Of a stretch of DNA of 64,000 nucleotides, positions 54,481-64,000 are shown in pieces (position 1 is the stretch's first letter; every line of letters begins with the position of its first letter). The DNA is from Adiantum capillus-veneris. Lineage: Eukaryota; Streptophyta; Polypodiopsida; Polypodiales; Pteridaceae. The position numbers and the translations under genes were made by a program. The stretch lies in contig CM043967.1 of the NCBI GenBank assembly GCA_014529385.2, positions 84,202,278-84,266,277 on the forward strand, read 5' to 3'. Under the pieces are notes generated by a model that made no database searches, was not told the DNA's origin, and was given only the letters and a program-made list of their open reading frames with translations.

Positions 54481-54812
54481 CACTTGCCTCATAATCTCCT
54501 CTTGTTGAGCTTGATAGACTGTATAAGGAGTCTTATTGGGAGGTGAACTTCTTGGTAGTATCTCTATGGCATGGTCGTCATCCCCTCGGTTTGGAGGTAA
54601 CTGTCTCCGGGGATGTCATCAATGAAAACATCTTGAAATTGGTTCATGAATATAGATAACTATAATCCTTCTTTATTTCTATCATTGTTATTTGGTAAAG
54701 TAGTAGTGTCATTCAAAGACTCTCTAACAAAAATCATGTACGTGAAAACCGAACTTTTCATTGACTTGTCTCAAAAGCTTGTGTATATACAAGGGGTATG
54801 GTGTTGCCTTTC

Positions 54813-55262
54813 TCACTCGCATCTATATATGTTAAAGTAGATTTTTCTCTCAGGAAACTTCATAGAGGCGGCCATGCGATTAAACCATGGTGCCCCTAGA
54901 ATTACATCTTCATGTTTGATAGGAGAGATAAATAAGTCTTCTTTGTCCACATAACTTCGGACACGTAGTCTCAATTTCTCAATCAAGGAAGTGACCGAGG
55001 CTTCTCGTCCCTTGAAAGACCCATCCACCTTCAAAGTATCCCCCATTTCATAAGCTTGTATCCCTAACTTGGTGTCTAGCTCAAGTGACATGAAATTATG
55101 AGTTGAGCCAGGTTCAAAGAGGATAAAAGCATCATGTTCTCTCACATTGCCCCAAGCATAGGCAATTGGTGAACCTTGGCAATGACCATCTTCTTTGGGA
55201 GCTTCAATCATAGATTCTCTAGCTGGTTCATTGAGTACATTTCTTACGGTGGGCAAGACCAA
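54813..55262 (-). pseudogene. gypsy retropepsin domain
   Basis: A 149-codon stretch: NVREHDAFILFEPGSTHNFM, where relatives have D-S/P-G-(A/S)-(T/S)HNF and the first catalytic Asp appears as Glu. Then LRLRVRSYVDKEDLFISP and ILGAPWF. It is better preserved than the element A copy at 642-1133. Confidence 0.82.
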
Positions 55263-55830
55263 TGGTCATGCCCTTGCTCCCTACGCTTAAAACATTTTTT
55301 ATCCTTACGATAACGCTCTAGCTCTTTGAGTGAGAGTTTCTTTTAACCTTTGTAAACACCTTTGTCCTTTGTTTTGTTGTTGTTGTTGTTCTTAGGGTTG
55401 CCTTTTGAAGAATTTTGTGTAGCATTATTCTTCCCCTTGGGATCATTTTTGTGGGCTTAAAGTTCTTCTTAGCCTCTTGTTGGAAATAAATTCTTGAAGA
55501 AACCATGGTATGATGAATGACCGCCAAGATGGTTTTGAGACTTTGGGTGTTGAAGCTCTTCATGTGGATTTTTCTCATCACCCACAGAGAGCCCTCTTTT
55601 GGAGATCTCACCAAGAGTCTTCCTAGGAGATTTCTCTTCTTGGTCAATTGGAAGAATACCGTGTGTGTGAAGTTGTTGTTGAACTTCTCCTTGAAGAGTG
55701 GAACTACACATGGCTTATTGAAACCTAGAGATAAGATAATTTAAAAACCGACGGCCATCATTAGTAGCACCATCATGTGAAAAATCAAAGTCATCAATGT
55801 TAATCCTACTCTCTTCATTATTTTCAGCCA
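55263..55830 (-). pseudogene. gypsy gag C-terminal remnants
   Basis: Frames 55318-55647 and 55469-55711 correspond by DNA similarity to element A gag (1400-2600), including the Asn/Thr repeat tract (55376-55392) and the knuckle region near 55270-55310. The first ATG region is near 55830. It is much shorter than in element A, so part of gag is deleted. Confidence 0.65.
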
Positions 55831-55926
55831 TGCTAAAGAAAAATTATGCGTGTTCAAGCTAGAGACAATTCCAACTCATGTAGTCTACCCTATGACTTCT
55901 CTTCTTAAGCAAGAAAAGAGTAGCAT

Positions 55927-55940
55927 ATGCTTTGATACCA
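55927..55940 (-). other. primer-binding site, element B (degenerate)
   Basis: The minus strand reads tggtatcaaagcat, one or two changes from the initiator-Met tRNA complement. Confidence 0.75.
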
Positions 55941-55941
55941 A

Positions 55942-57480
55942 TGTGATATAATTAAGCTAGTTTCATTGATTGTAACAAAATTATATTAACAAGAGAAAGT
56001 GTTTCATTAAATAGATTCCTTAGGAGAAAAAAGAAAGTGCTTGGTTGGAGTCTATAACAAGAAACTACATAACTTGTTAGCTTGATATGAAAAATAACTT
56101 GAAAAAGAGAGAGATTAAGACCAACAACAGTTAAGGACCGGATTTACTTGGAGCTAATCCCCCCTACAAAAGGACTTTGTATTATAACTTCTCCCACTGA
56201 GAGAGACTTGTTTACAATACAATCTTTGTGTTCTTCAAAGCCCAATTGATGCCATGAAGATGGAAAGCTTCATGCACCAAAATTACACTTGGTAGGGCCT
56301 CAATCCCAAGACCTCAAACACCTTCAAAGGTGGAGAGAGCTTGCGGCGGGGAGTGAGAAAAGACGAGAAGAAGAATAAGTGTTCTCACAAGGAAGAAGTA
56401 TTCTTCTCACAGGAGTTCACTCATAAAGCAACATAGTAATGGAGATGGTGAAGAAGATGAGCATGCTTGGAGCTTGGAGCTTGCTTGAATTTGCATTTCA
56501 TGGTCAAGTGTTGTTGCTGTAGGCTTATCCCTTCCTTCCCCATGAGAAGGAGAGTTTCATTGTGTGTAGAATGAGCTTCAAGTGCAAGAGAAATCACACC
56601 CCCCCCCCCCCCCCCCCCCCCCTCCGACCCTCTCTCCCAAAAGGAATGCTTGAAAGATATTGATCCTTGTTAGGGGCTAGCCAATGCATGGCTTTCTTCA
56701 TAACAAGCAAGAGGGTTGGCATTGTGACAAGTGTCCTTCATTTCCTCTTTGAGAAGAGATCTTAATTATTTAACTAAATGGATCTAAATTCTTATTGGCT
56801 CCTCTCAAGGTAAGCTATCCAATGAAATGTAAGCTAGCTCTTGGGATGCTCAATTCTCATTGGTTCCCCTAGTAGGCTATCCAATGGAAACAAGGCTAGC
56901 TCGTGTGGGCCTCAATTCTTATTGGTTCTCTTTGTGGGCTATCCAATGATATTTAAGATTGTTTTGACAAAGCTTAATTCTCATTGGTTCTTCAATTGGA
57001 TAGCCAATAGGATTCAAGCTTGGTTGAGGGTAACATGGTTGGGAGCCTGACATGTGTCTTTTATGCCTTATATGAAAGAGGTGACTTCTCTAGTGTGTGT
57101 GTGTGTTTTCTCTCATCTCCCTACATCAAGGGATTTCCCCTTGCAAGTGGGGGTGCCACTTACCCACTTGGGGTCTCATGGTAACCTTAGAAAACATTTT
57201 AGATAGTCTAAAATATTAGACTTTCCCATTAATCCCAAGCCCAATGAATTTTAGTACCATCCTTTTGGAGACTTAATGAAGCTTACCCTAAGGCCTTTTA
57301 AAGATTCATAGAGTTCACATTGCTCTTTGATATACTATCTATCCTCTTGGTCCCCTATTGAGATAAGTCTAGTAACACATATTAATATTTTGACTCTTGA
57401 TCCCTTTATCTTCCCATTTTAAATGGCCAATTTAATATGAGAAGATCATTTGGGAAAGTTAGAAATTAGATATTATGACA
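55942..57480 (-). repeat. 5' LTR of gypsy element B
   Basis: 1539 bp, tgtgatata...ttatgaca. Related to LTR A (shared 'ttgaggacc/ttaaggacc', 'gagagacttgtt(t)acaatac', 'caatctttgtgtt'). Contains a C24 run at 56599-56622 at the position of the C10 run in LTR A, and short tandem 'attctcattggttc' motifs at 56785-57010. Confidence 0.8.
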
Positions 57481-58076
57481 GCTTTCTTGCTTCCATTCAT
57501 CAAAGAAATCAGAATATAATCTCTTGCAATAGCCAATTAGGTTGTATAATCCATCACCTACAAAATACAATAGCTCAATCACATTTTAGAATGGTAGTGA
57601 TGCATTGGTTAGAGTATCACTTGGGTAAATATGATCATTAACTCATTTATCGATTGCTTTGAACCCATGATCCATACTTGATCTCTGCAACATTGGGATT
57701 GGATGTGCCAACTCACACATTAGCACATTCTTGCCCCAAATCAGCATTTAAACAATATCATTTTGGCTTGTTAGTAATGTCTTGAAACAGAAGGGGATTG
57801 AATGAAATTTAGAGTTAGCTTAATCAATCAAATGAAAGAGAGAAGGTGTAATGGTTATAGCTACAAGCAGAGGATGTTGGTTATGGAGGGAAGAAACAGA
57901 GTGAAATCAGAGATATGAGATTTGAATGATGTTGTGAAGGGCAGAAAGGGAGTGAATGCTAGTTAGTCTCCTTTGAATTCAAATAGTTGCTCATAGGTTC
58001 TATAGAGATAAATGCAGATGTGAACAAAGAGAATGGAGTGTCCCGATGCTCTAAATTGGAGATGGAGATGGAGAAG

Positions 58077-58079
<3 letters not shown>

Positions 58080-58114
<35 letters not shown>
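58080..58114. repeat. (GA)n microsatellite
   Basis: Pure GA run of about 35 bp. Confidence 0.95.
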
Positions 58115-58118
<4 letters not shown>

Positions 58119-59715
58119 TAGTGAGAGAATGTGAAAAATCTACTTTTTAGACAAGGAGAGGGCTAAAAAGTGCTTCTTAATGACATCAAAGTGAGACAGA
58201 GTGGATTCAATGTAAGAGAGAGAAAGATAGGGGTGGTAAAAGACAATTTAAAATTCAAAAATCTATATTATCAAATTCAGTTATCCACCTCTCTTTTTAA
58301 TAAAAATTGCCTATTTTCAAAGACGAATTATAGAAATAGCAGTTTTTAAAAGCTGAGCATAGGCCGTTTTTTCCACTCTTCTAAGCTTGGTCAAACTTGG
58401 CTTAAGCCTTAAACTAGCCTCTTTTCTCACTCTTCTAGGCTTGTTTAAACTTGTCTTAAGCCTTAAGAATTTCTTTAAACTGCCAAATAAAGAGGCCCTC
58501 ATATACCCCATTAGAGCTGCAACACAAAGTATTGTATTCTCTCATAAAGATAAGTGGTTGATGAACAAACTTATAATATTTCATGTTTTCATGTGTTTCC
58601 ATGTCTCATACCACATCTTGGAGTGGCAACGTGCCCTTTGGAACTTGGTATGTCACAAAGCTATTTTTTGCGACTTTGATTGAGCAAGGAGAATATATAG
58701 CTTTGCTGCTTATAGAATATTATATAAAATCCCTCCTCAATTGTGACCATGAAGAGAGATGGGAGGATCATAACTTGAGAGTAAAGGCCCATCATAATTT
58801 TCTTAAAGGGAATATTTTGTAGGTTCTATGAAATCCCCTACTCTTATTCCAAGAGTGATGTGAAGGGATGGACTATTTGATGTACATTCTTAATTACCTC
58901 AATGAAAGATGATTGGTAGCATTAGGCAATCTAGCCTTTCTTGGTTCCCTTTTGCCTTTGAATGATTCCCATGTCTGCCTTCTTTGCACTCCACAAAATG
59001 TTGGGTTGATTTGGATCTCTATGGACACCCTTAAATAAATATTTGATTATTTGTATGTTACTTTTGCCACATCTTCCTCCATATTGGTGGCTTTTCCATA
59101 GTGGAGCTTGTATCCCAATGTTTCGATGAGATTTCATCATATCCACCCAATGCACATTGGTGGGACATTGAGGGAGTAGATTTTTCTTCAATATCACTTT
59201 CCTCTTGATGAGTGGGATTGGGAGTATGGACATATGATAATATTTTGTATGATCATCTGGTTTGAGGTAGAAAATATTAGCATAGTGCAAAACCTAGTAA
59301 TTCCACTACATGCATTCTTTGACAATTTCATCAAGCTCCACTTGATTATTCTCTTTGAGTTTGTGTTAGTCATCCAAACAATTTTTCTCAGTAGAAATCT
59401 CAACAATGAAATCTTTGTGGATAGCAGAGGGATCCCCAAAGTTAAGCTACATAGAAGGAATAGCAGTGCCCACTAGAGTGTCTAAAACTATGGTTGTATT
59501 GGACTTTGGTGGCACCTATGTTCTTTGGCTGCCAAGTCTGACTTTAGCTTGTTGGCTACTTCATCTTGTGAGGATCATTCTCTTTCTCTAGCTAGCTTAT
59601 TTTTACTTTGCACTTCCTTAATCAGTCTTATAGTCATGTCTTGTAGTGATATGTTTAACCTTGATGATTGGAGTATAAATTGGGTCAAATTTTTACATAA
59701 GCAATAAGATGAGAA

Positions 59716-59754
59716 CAATGGTGCTATGATGGTAAACCCATCATAGCACCATTG
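59716..59754. repeat. perfect 17-bp inverted repeat
   Basis: caatggtgctatgatgg, loop taaac, then its exact reverse complement. Confidence 0.95.
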
Positions 59755-60116
59755 ATCACATTGTCACTATTTGAGTTCTCATGGAGGAAATATGATTGAA
59801 AGGTAGGGGATTGTATTGTTGCTTTGTGGACTTCAAAAAATCTTTTATAAAGGTTCCCTAGGACAATTTTTGAAGACTTATGAAGGAACTCCAAGTGCCA
59901 AGTGAATATATGCATTTGATTTCTTGTATGTACAAGAAGGTGATATGTTGACTACACATGGGAGAGGAAAATTAAAACAATTTCACAAGAACTTTTGTTG
60001 TCAAGAAAGCCTGATGTCGACTTTTACCTACTCAACGGATGAATTGGAACAATGCAACAAGAACATGTTGAAGAGGTTATAATTGGGAATGTAGTGATTA
60101 TGCTTTGGATCATAAT

Positions 60117-60535
60117 TTAGAAGATGATTTCCTTAGAAAAATTCTGCTTGCATAGTGGGATGATTGCCAATGGTTCTAGAATAAAGATTTTGGTTGTGAA
60201 AACTATCAACAAGGAGAAGCCATGCATTGTGTACAATAAAGAGCCCCTTGAAGTGGTAGAGAGCTTCAAATACCTTGACCTTGAGGTTGTGGCAAACCAT
60301 AATGACCATGATACATAACACTTGGAAGCCAAGAAGGGAGCCTATACTATACACTTTAAAACAAGGAGAGATCAAATGTAGGGTTCTCAAGAAATGCTTC
60401 TTTGACACCTTGGTGACACCGATGCTTTTTTATGGAGTTTAGGATGTGGTAGCATCTCTAAGTCTTCTTGGAAAGATGTCAAAAAGATTTTTCTTATGAA
60501 GTTTCAAACTTCCAAGTCAAGACATACATGCTTAG
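60117..60535 (+). pseudogene. LINE reverse transcriptase C-terminal fragment
   Basis: Encodes FCLHSGMIANGSRIKILVVK, YNKEPLEVVESFKYLDLEVV and, after TAA at about 60316 and a frame change, the region equivalent to 'GVE.WG.SI..S.WK...KIQK.F' (SISKSSWKDVKKIFLMKF). This is the same region as 40806-41230 but a clearly different LINE family. It is truncated on the right by the copia LTR at 60536. Confidence 0.72.
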
Positions 60536-60725
60536 TGTTGGGGTTCATGCCAACTGTCCACCCGCCCATCATTACTAATAATACCTTATTCTTTGGTGAT
60601 AATGAACAATAAGGATTGGTGAGCATAATTCTCACCATGAGCTCCACCAAAACATGCATCTTTGCTGCACTGCACCGCACCGTGCACTGCGCACTTGCAC
60701 ACACAGGCTCTTGCACTGCCTCACA
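60536..60725 (+). repeat. 5' LTR of the right-edge copia
   Basis: 190 bp, tgttgggg...cctcaca. The PBS that follows, cggtatcaaatc, is a degenerate initiator-Met complement. Related to 24145-24427. Confidence 0.8.
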
Positions 60726-60739
60726 AGCGGTATCAAATC

Positions 60740-62098
60740 ATGGTGGTTCCCAATCCGCTCTTGGCGGGCGCACGTGCTTCACAGCAAGGTAAAGTTTTGC
60801 TTGGCAAAGGCTCGCAAAGGTCTGAAAAACCAAATCAATCAATGGTTATGCTGCACAGTGAGTTTCTAACCTTGGAAGCCAAAGGTACTGCAAATTGAAG
60901 CAACATTGGGTCTCTGCAAAGTAATCAACATTGTTGGAGATTTTCCAAAGCATAGCACTGGTGGCTTTAGTAGATAGCGCTAGTTTCTTTGTTGCACTGT
61001 TGGAGTTCATTTTGAGAAAGCGTTGAAGTTTTTGTGAAGGCAACACTACAGAGAGCAAGCAGAGTGTTGGAGATTCTCAGAGCCCTGCAACACTACAGAC
61101 AGGGGGAGAAGCATAGGAGGAATAAGTGTGTGTGTCGCACACACACATACATATACACCTAGGGGATTTGGCGAGCGAGTGTGTGTACGCACATACACAC
61201 ACATACGCCTTCAGAAAAAAAAAGTAGCGAGAGAAGAGAGGGGGTTGATTTGGTACGCACACAGATCAGCCCAAAATTCTTTCGACATGCACACATACTT
61301 TCTCGGCATCGGCATTAACATCGGTACTCTCGACATCAGCATCGGCATTGGAACTCTTGGCATTGGCTTTGGACGAGCATTAGTGCTCTCAACATCAACA
61401 TGGGCATCATCACTCTTGATATTGGCTTCGGGTGAGCAATTTTGACATACACAATAGTACAGAGTGATGTATGCTCTTTCAGAGATAGATTTTCTATGAG
61501 TTTTTTGCCATAGCCGTGTTGGCTTATAGGTACAAGTGAAGATAGGTTCACATGTGCTCATTTTCTACAAGATTTTCCCTCTTCTTTGCAGTTTCCAGAG
61601 AGCTTGTTACTGCATACCTGTTTTGGCACATGTATGGCATTTGTAGTCCCATGCTTAGCCTAGTTGGCTACGTTTGACATATTCATATTGTGGTGAGAGT
61701 TTATGCGTTATTTTATGCATGATTAGCACTTGTGGTGCTATTGTGCTTTGTGTCGTGGTCTCACCATAGGTTATGTATAGATGGGTATAGGTGCTTTGAC
61801 ACCGAGTTGGCAGTCATCTGATAGTTTTCTTGAGTAGTTAGTAAGACAGTCTATGCTGAGTGATTACTCCTTGTTGGTTTATGCGCTATTTTTGGTTCAA
61901 TTTTTCTTGAGATTTTGATCTCCAAATAAAGGAGACTTTGTAGGTTTTTTCCCACAAGTTGTCCATATTTGGCACACTTGGTTGTTCACACAATGATATT
62001 CTTGCATATTTTTTTGAAGTTTTGCTCTTGTTAGGAAAACTCTGTCAAAATTCTCCCAAAATTTTCTCCATAAGTCTTTTTTCACATTCTCTTGAAAT
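60740..62098 (+). other. copia leader
   Basis: About 1.36 kb non-coding, with a CA-rich tract (61126-61205) and a 'catcggcatt' cluster (61305-61400), paralleling 24900-25330. Only short ORFs without motifs. Confidence 0.6.
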
Positions 62099-62900
62099 AT
62101 GGTTGCTAGTAGTGCTTCGGACAAAGATGAGTACTACATTGAAAAGTTTGATGGCACAAACTTTTCAATCTAGAAGCAGTGTATGCACAATGTGTTGATC
62201 AATAAAGGTTTGATAGCGCCATTGTGTGAGAGAAAATAGAATGACTACACTGATGATGAGTGGGAAGATTTGAATGAGCATGCTATGGCGACCATTTTCT
62301 TACACCTTGGTGAATCCATTTACTTCACAATAATGAATAAGACCAATGCCAAAGATCTATGGGATGCCTTATGTGCAGCATGGGATGGTAAAAGTGCCTT
62401 GAACAAGGTCTTTTTCATGAAGAATCTTATGCACATGAACATTAAAGAAGGTAGCAACATTAGCTCTCATTTGAGTTCAACAATGTCTTTTCACAACTTA
62501 CTTCCAAAGGTCTTAACTTTGATGATGAGATGAAGGCCATCTTCTTGCTATGTTCGCTGCCATCATCATGGGATACATTCAATACACCCATAAGTAACTC
62601 AGCACCTGGTGGGAAGCTAGTTTTCAGTGATGTTACTAATGCATTGCTCTTTGGGAAAATCAAACATTAGCGTTTTGATACAAGTGACCATGGTGATGCA
62701 GATATGGCTAGTGGCATTGTGACAAGACAAGAGGCAATGTGGTCGTAGTCACGTTCGTTCTTAGGATGGCAATAAGAGTTGAAGCAAGATTCATGGAAGA
62801 GACATGAAAAACTTTGAACGTTATCATTGCCATAAAAGAGACGCGTGAAGAAGGATTGCCATGCATTATAGTGTGAAAAAGCCAACCTAAGAGAACTTTT
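62099..62900 (+). pseudogene. copia gag
   Basis: ATG at 62099 opens MVASSASDKDEYYIEKFDGT. Stops occur at about 62171 (TAG replacing Trp of the conserved 'F..W') and 62237. 62270-62533 keeps HAMATIFLHLGESIYFTIMN and DLWDALCAAWDGKSALNKVF (UBN2). A zinc-knuckle relic follows at about 62815-62865 (YHCHKRD then stop) and the end SVKKPT. Confidence 0.85.
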
Positions 62901-63017
62901 AACATAGAAGAACTTAATGTTGTTGAGTCTCCAACTGTTGAGACTGACCTTGATGTGTTGATCTTCACCTGAGATTTGAGTCGCGATGCATTGTTAACTC
63001 TTGACAAGTGTTATGCC

Positions 63018-64000
63018 TAGAATTAGATAGTGGACTCACGTTCTAGCTTTCATGTGAATCCTCATAAGGAGTGGTTCTCCACATATACTACTACACATGG
63101 TACAATGAAGCTAGGTAATTCTTATGAGCTTGATATATGCGGTATTGGGGCCATAAAACTTTGTATGCGTAATGGCACCAAGTTTATGTTGGTAAATTGT
63201 CAGACATGTACCCAATTTGACAAAGAGTTTGATGTTTGTAGGGCAAATAGACAATTTGGGTTACATTCTTGCACATGGTTCTTGATAATCAAGAAAGGAA
63301 ACATGGTCATGCTCAAAGATCAAAAGTCTGGCTCATTATATTCACTCTATGTCTCTTCACTGAAAGAGAATTCTATTTGTGTAGCCAAATTGCAATCTAT
63401 AGAGTTGTGGAACAGCTGGTTGGGACATATGAGTCACAAAGGGTTGAAGGTACTACAGAGTTTTGGTTATATCTCATGTTAGATTACTCTGATATTTCTT
63501 TATGTGAGCACTAGAGTTTATGTAAAACATACTAGGTTGACCTCAGCGCCTTTAGACAAAGAGTTAAGAATCCCTCTAGATATTGTTCATAGCACTTATG
63601 TGGACCTATGCATGTTAAGTCTCTAGGGGAGGAACTATACTTCCTAACATTCATAGATGACTCTACTAGGAAGGTGTGGGTTTATCTCTTGAAGCAGAAG
63701 AGCGAGGCCTTTAGTGTCTTTTAGAAGTTCTTAACGATGGTAGAAAACTAATCAGGTAGAAATCTTAAACCTTTGCGAACTAACAATGGAGGCGAGTATA
63801 TCTCTTGTGCGTTCAAGGACTTTTGCAGTAAAAAAAGAATTAAAAGATAGTTCACCATGCCTTATACACCTACCCAAAATGGTGTGATAGAAAGGATGAA
63901 TAGGACTACCTAGGAATAGGTCACTTCTATGTTGTCTATGCCACTTTACCTCAGGAGTTTTTGGGGGAAGCTATTATGACGGCAGTTTACTTGATAAATC
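63018..64000 (+). pseudogene. copia protease and integrase (partial)
   Basis: Protease: LDSRSSFHVNPHKEWFSTYT, where the catalytic D-S-G has become DSR. GAG-pre-integrase: LWNSWLGHMSHKGLKVLQSF (relatives HxRLGH, first His changed to Asn). Integrase: RKVWVYLLKQKSEAFSVF at about 63667-63722, RTNNGGEYISCAFKDFCSKK at about 63778-63836 (TNNGG where TDNGG is expected) and PYTPTQNGVIERMNRTT at about 63860-63910. Several stops. The frame runs off the window. Confidence 0.88.

Larger units (their letters stand above)
52205..57480 (-). mobile_element. Ty3/gypsy element B (3' truncated), same family as element A
   Basis: On the minus strand: LTR (55942-57480), PBS, gag, protease, RT, RNase H, integrase, then truncated near 52205 without a 3' LTR. 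It is closely related to element A in integrase, protease and gag but retains RT and RNase H. Frameshifts and stops throughout. Confidence 0.88.
57481..60116. other. spacer with no recognised gene
   Basis: Longest ORF is 119 codons (58931-59290 minus) without known motif. Contains (GA)n at 58080-58114, a two-unit 54-bp repeat at 58375-58482 ('actcttcta(a/g)gcttg') and a perfect hairpin at 59716-59754. Confidence 0.5.
60536..64000 (+). mobile_element. Ty1/copia element, plus strand, decayed, runs off window
   Basis: LTR 60536-60725, PBS at 60728, leader about 60740-62098 related to 24442-25700, gag 62099-62900, protease about 63018-63200, GAG-pre-integrase about 63390-63480, integrase 63560-64000. 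PR-IN order fits copia. Many stops. The remaining pol and 3' LTR lie beyond the window. Confidence 0.88.

Noticed and set aside
1-64000. CRISPR array, operon-like cluster, phage or bacterial defence system
   Set aside because: No regularly spaced short repeats of CRISPR type and no prokaryotic gene organisation; spliced gene and plant retroelements show a eukaryotic plant genome.

Overview
The window is nuclear DNA from a land plant, probably one with a large, transposon-rich genome. Only one host gene is visible: an 18-exon gene for the peroxisomal fatty-acid beta-oxidation multifunctional protein (MFP2/AIM1 type), at 34359-38462 on the + strand. Everything else recognisable is retrotransposon, usually broken and often nested, plus satellite-like duplications and long GA/CT/CA/GT microsatellites. 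The lineage cannot be fixed from sequence alone. The fine-scale TE nesting and several diverged LINE families would fit a fern, lycophyte or gymnosperm, but that is a guess.

Layout. 1-4626: minus-strand Ty3/gypsy element A with a ~1.6 kb LTR; its RT/RNase H region is deleted. 4627-6218: low-complexity repeated 'block B'. 6219-16975: complete but decayed plus-strand Ty1/copia element with TSD GATAA. Inside its gag sits a younger minus-strand copia element (7561-13241, TSD ATGCG) that carries a third, tandem LTR. 16976-18544: block B continues and is duplicated. 18545-21441: minus-strand copia remnant. 21583-23107: second copy of the gypsy-A LTR plus its flank. 24145-25760: LTR and leader of another copia family. 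26767-27344: 289-bp tandem pair with a tRNA-like (SINE-like) core. 27911-30864: truncated, internally inverted relative of the 6219-16975 copia. 30865-34040: AT-rich intergenic DNA.

34359-38462: the MFP gene, with all exon phases consistent, 725 codons and a C-terminal SRL peroxisomal signal. 39605-41230: LINE reverse-transcriptase scraps around a 135-bp near-perfect palindrome. 41641-42492: tandem TIR element. 42930-51163: decayed plus-strand gypsy whose RT/RNase H region is split by a 2.1 kb gag-only copia-like element (45961-48076, TSD GGTAG), and whose 3' end is tandemly duplicated. 52205-57480: minus-strand gypsy element B, same family as A. 57481-60535: spacer plus a LINE fragment. 60536-64000: plus-strand copia, decayed and running off the window.

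I saw no gene cluster, CRISPR array or new multi-gene system. The most unusual observations are structural: the triple-LTR copia, the 135-bp palindrome, the gag-only element, repeat-length expansions fixed at defined LTR or PPT positions, and the order-swapped segmental duplication at 3466-23107. All ORF and exon models were read by eye; no database search or alignment program was run.
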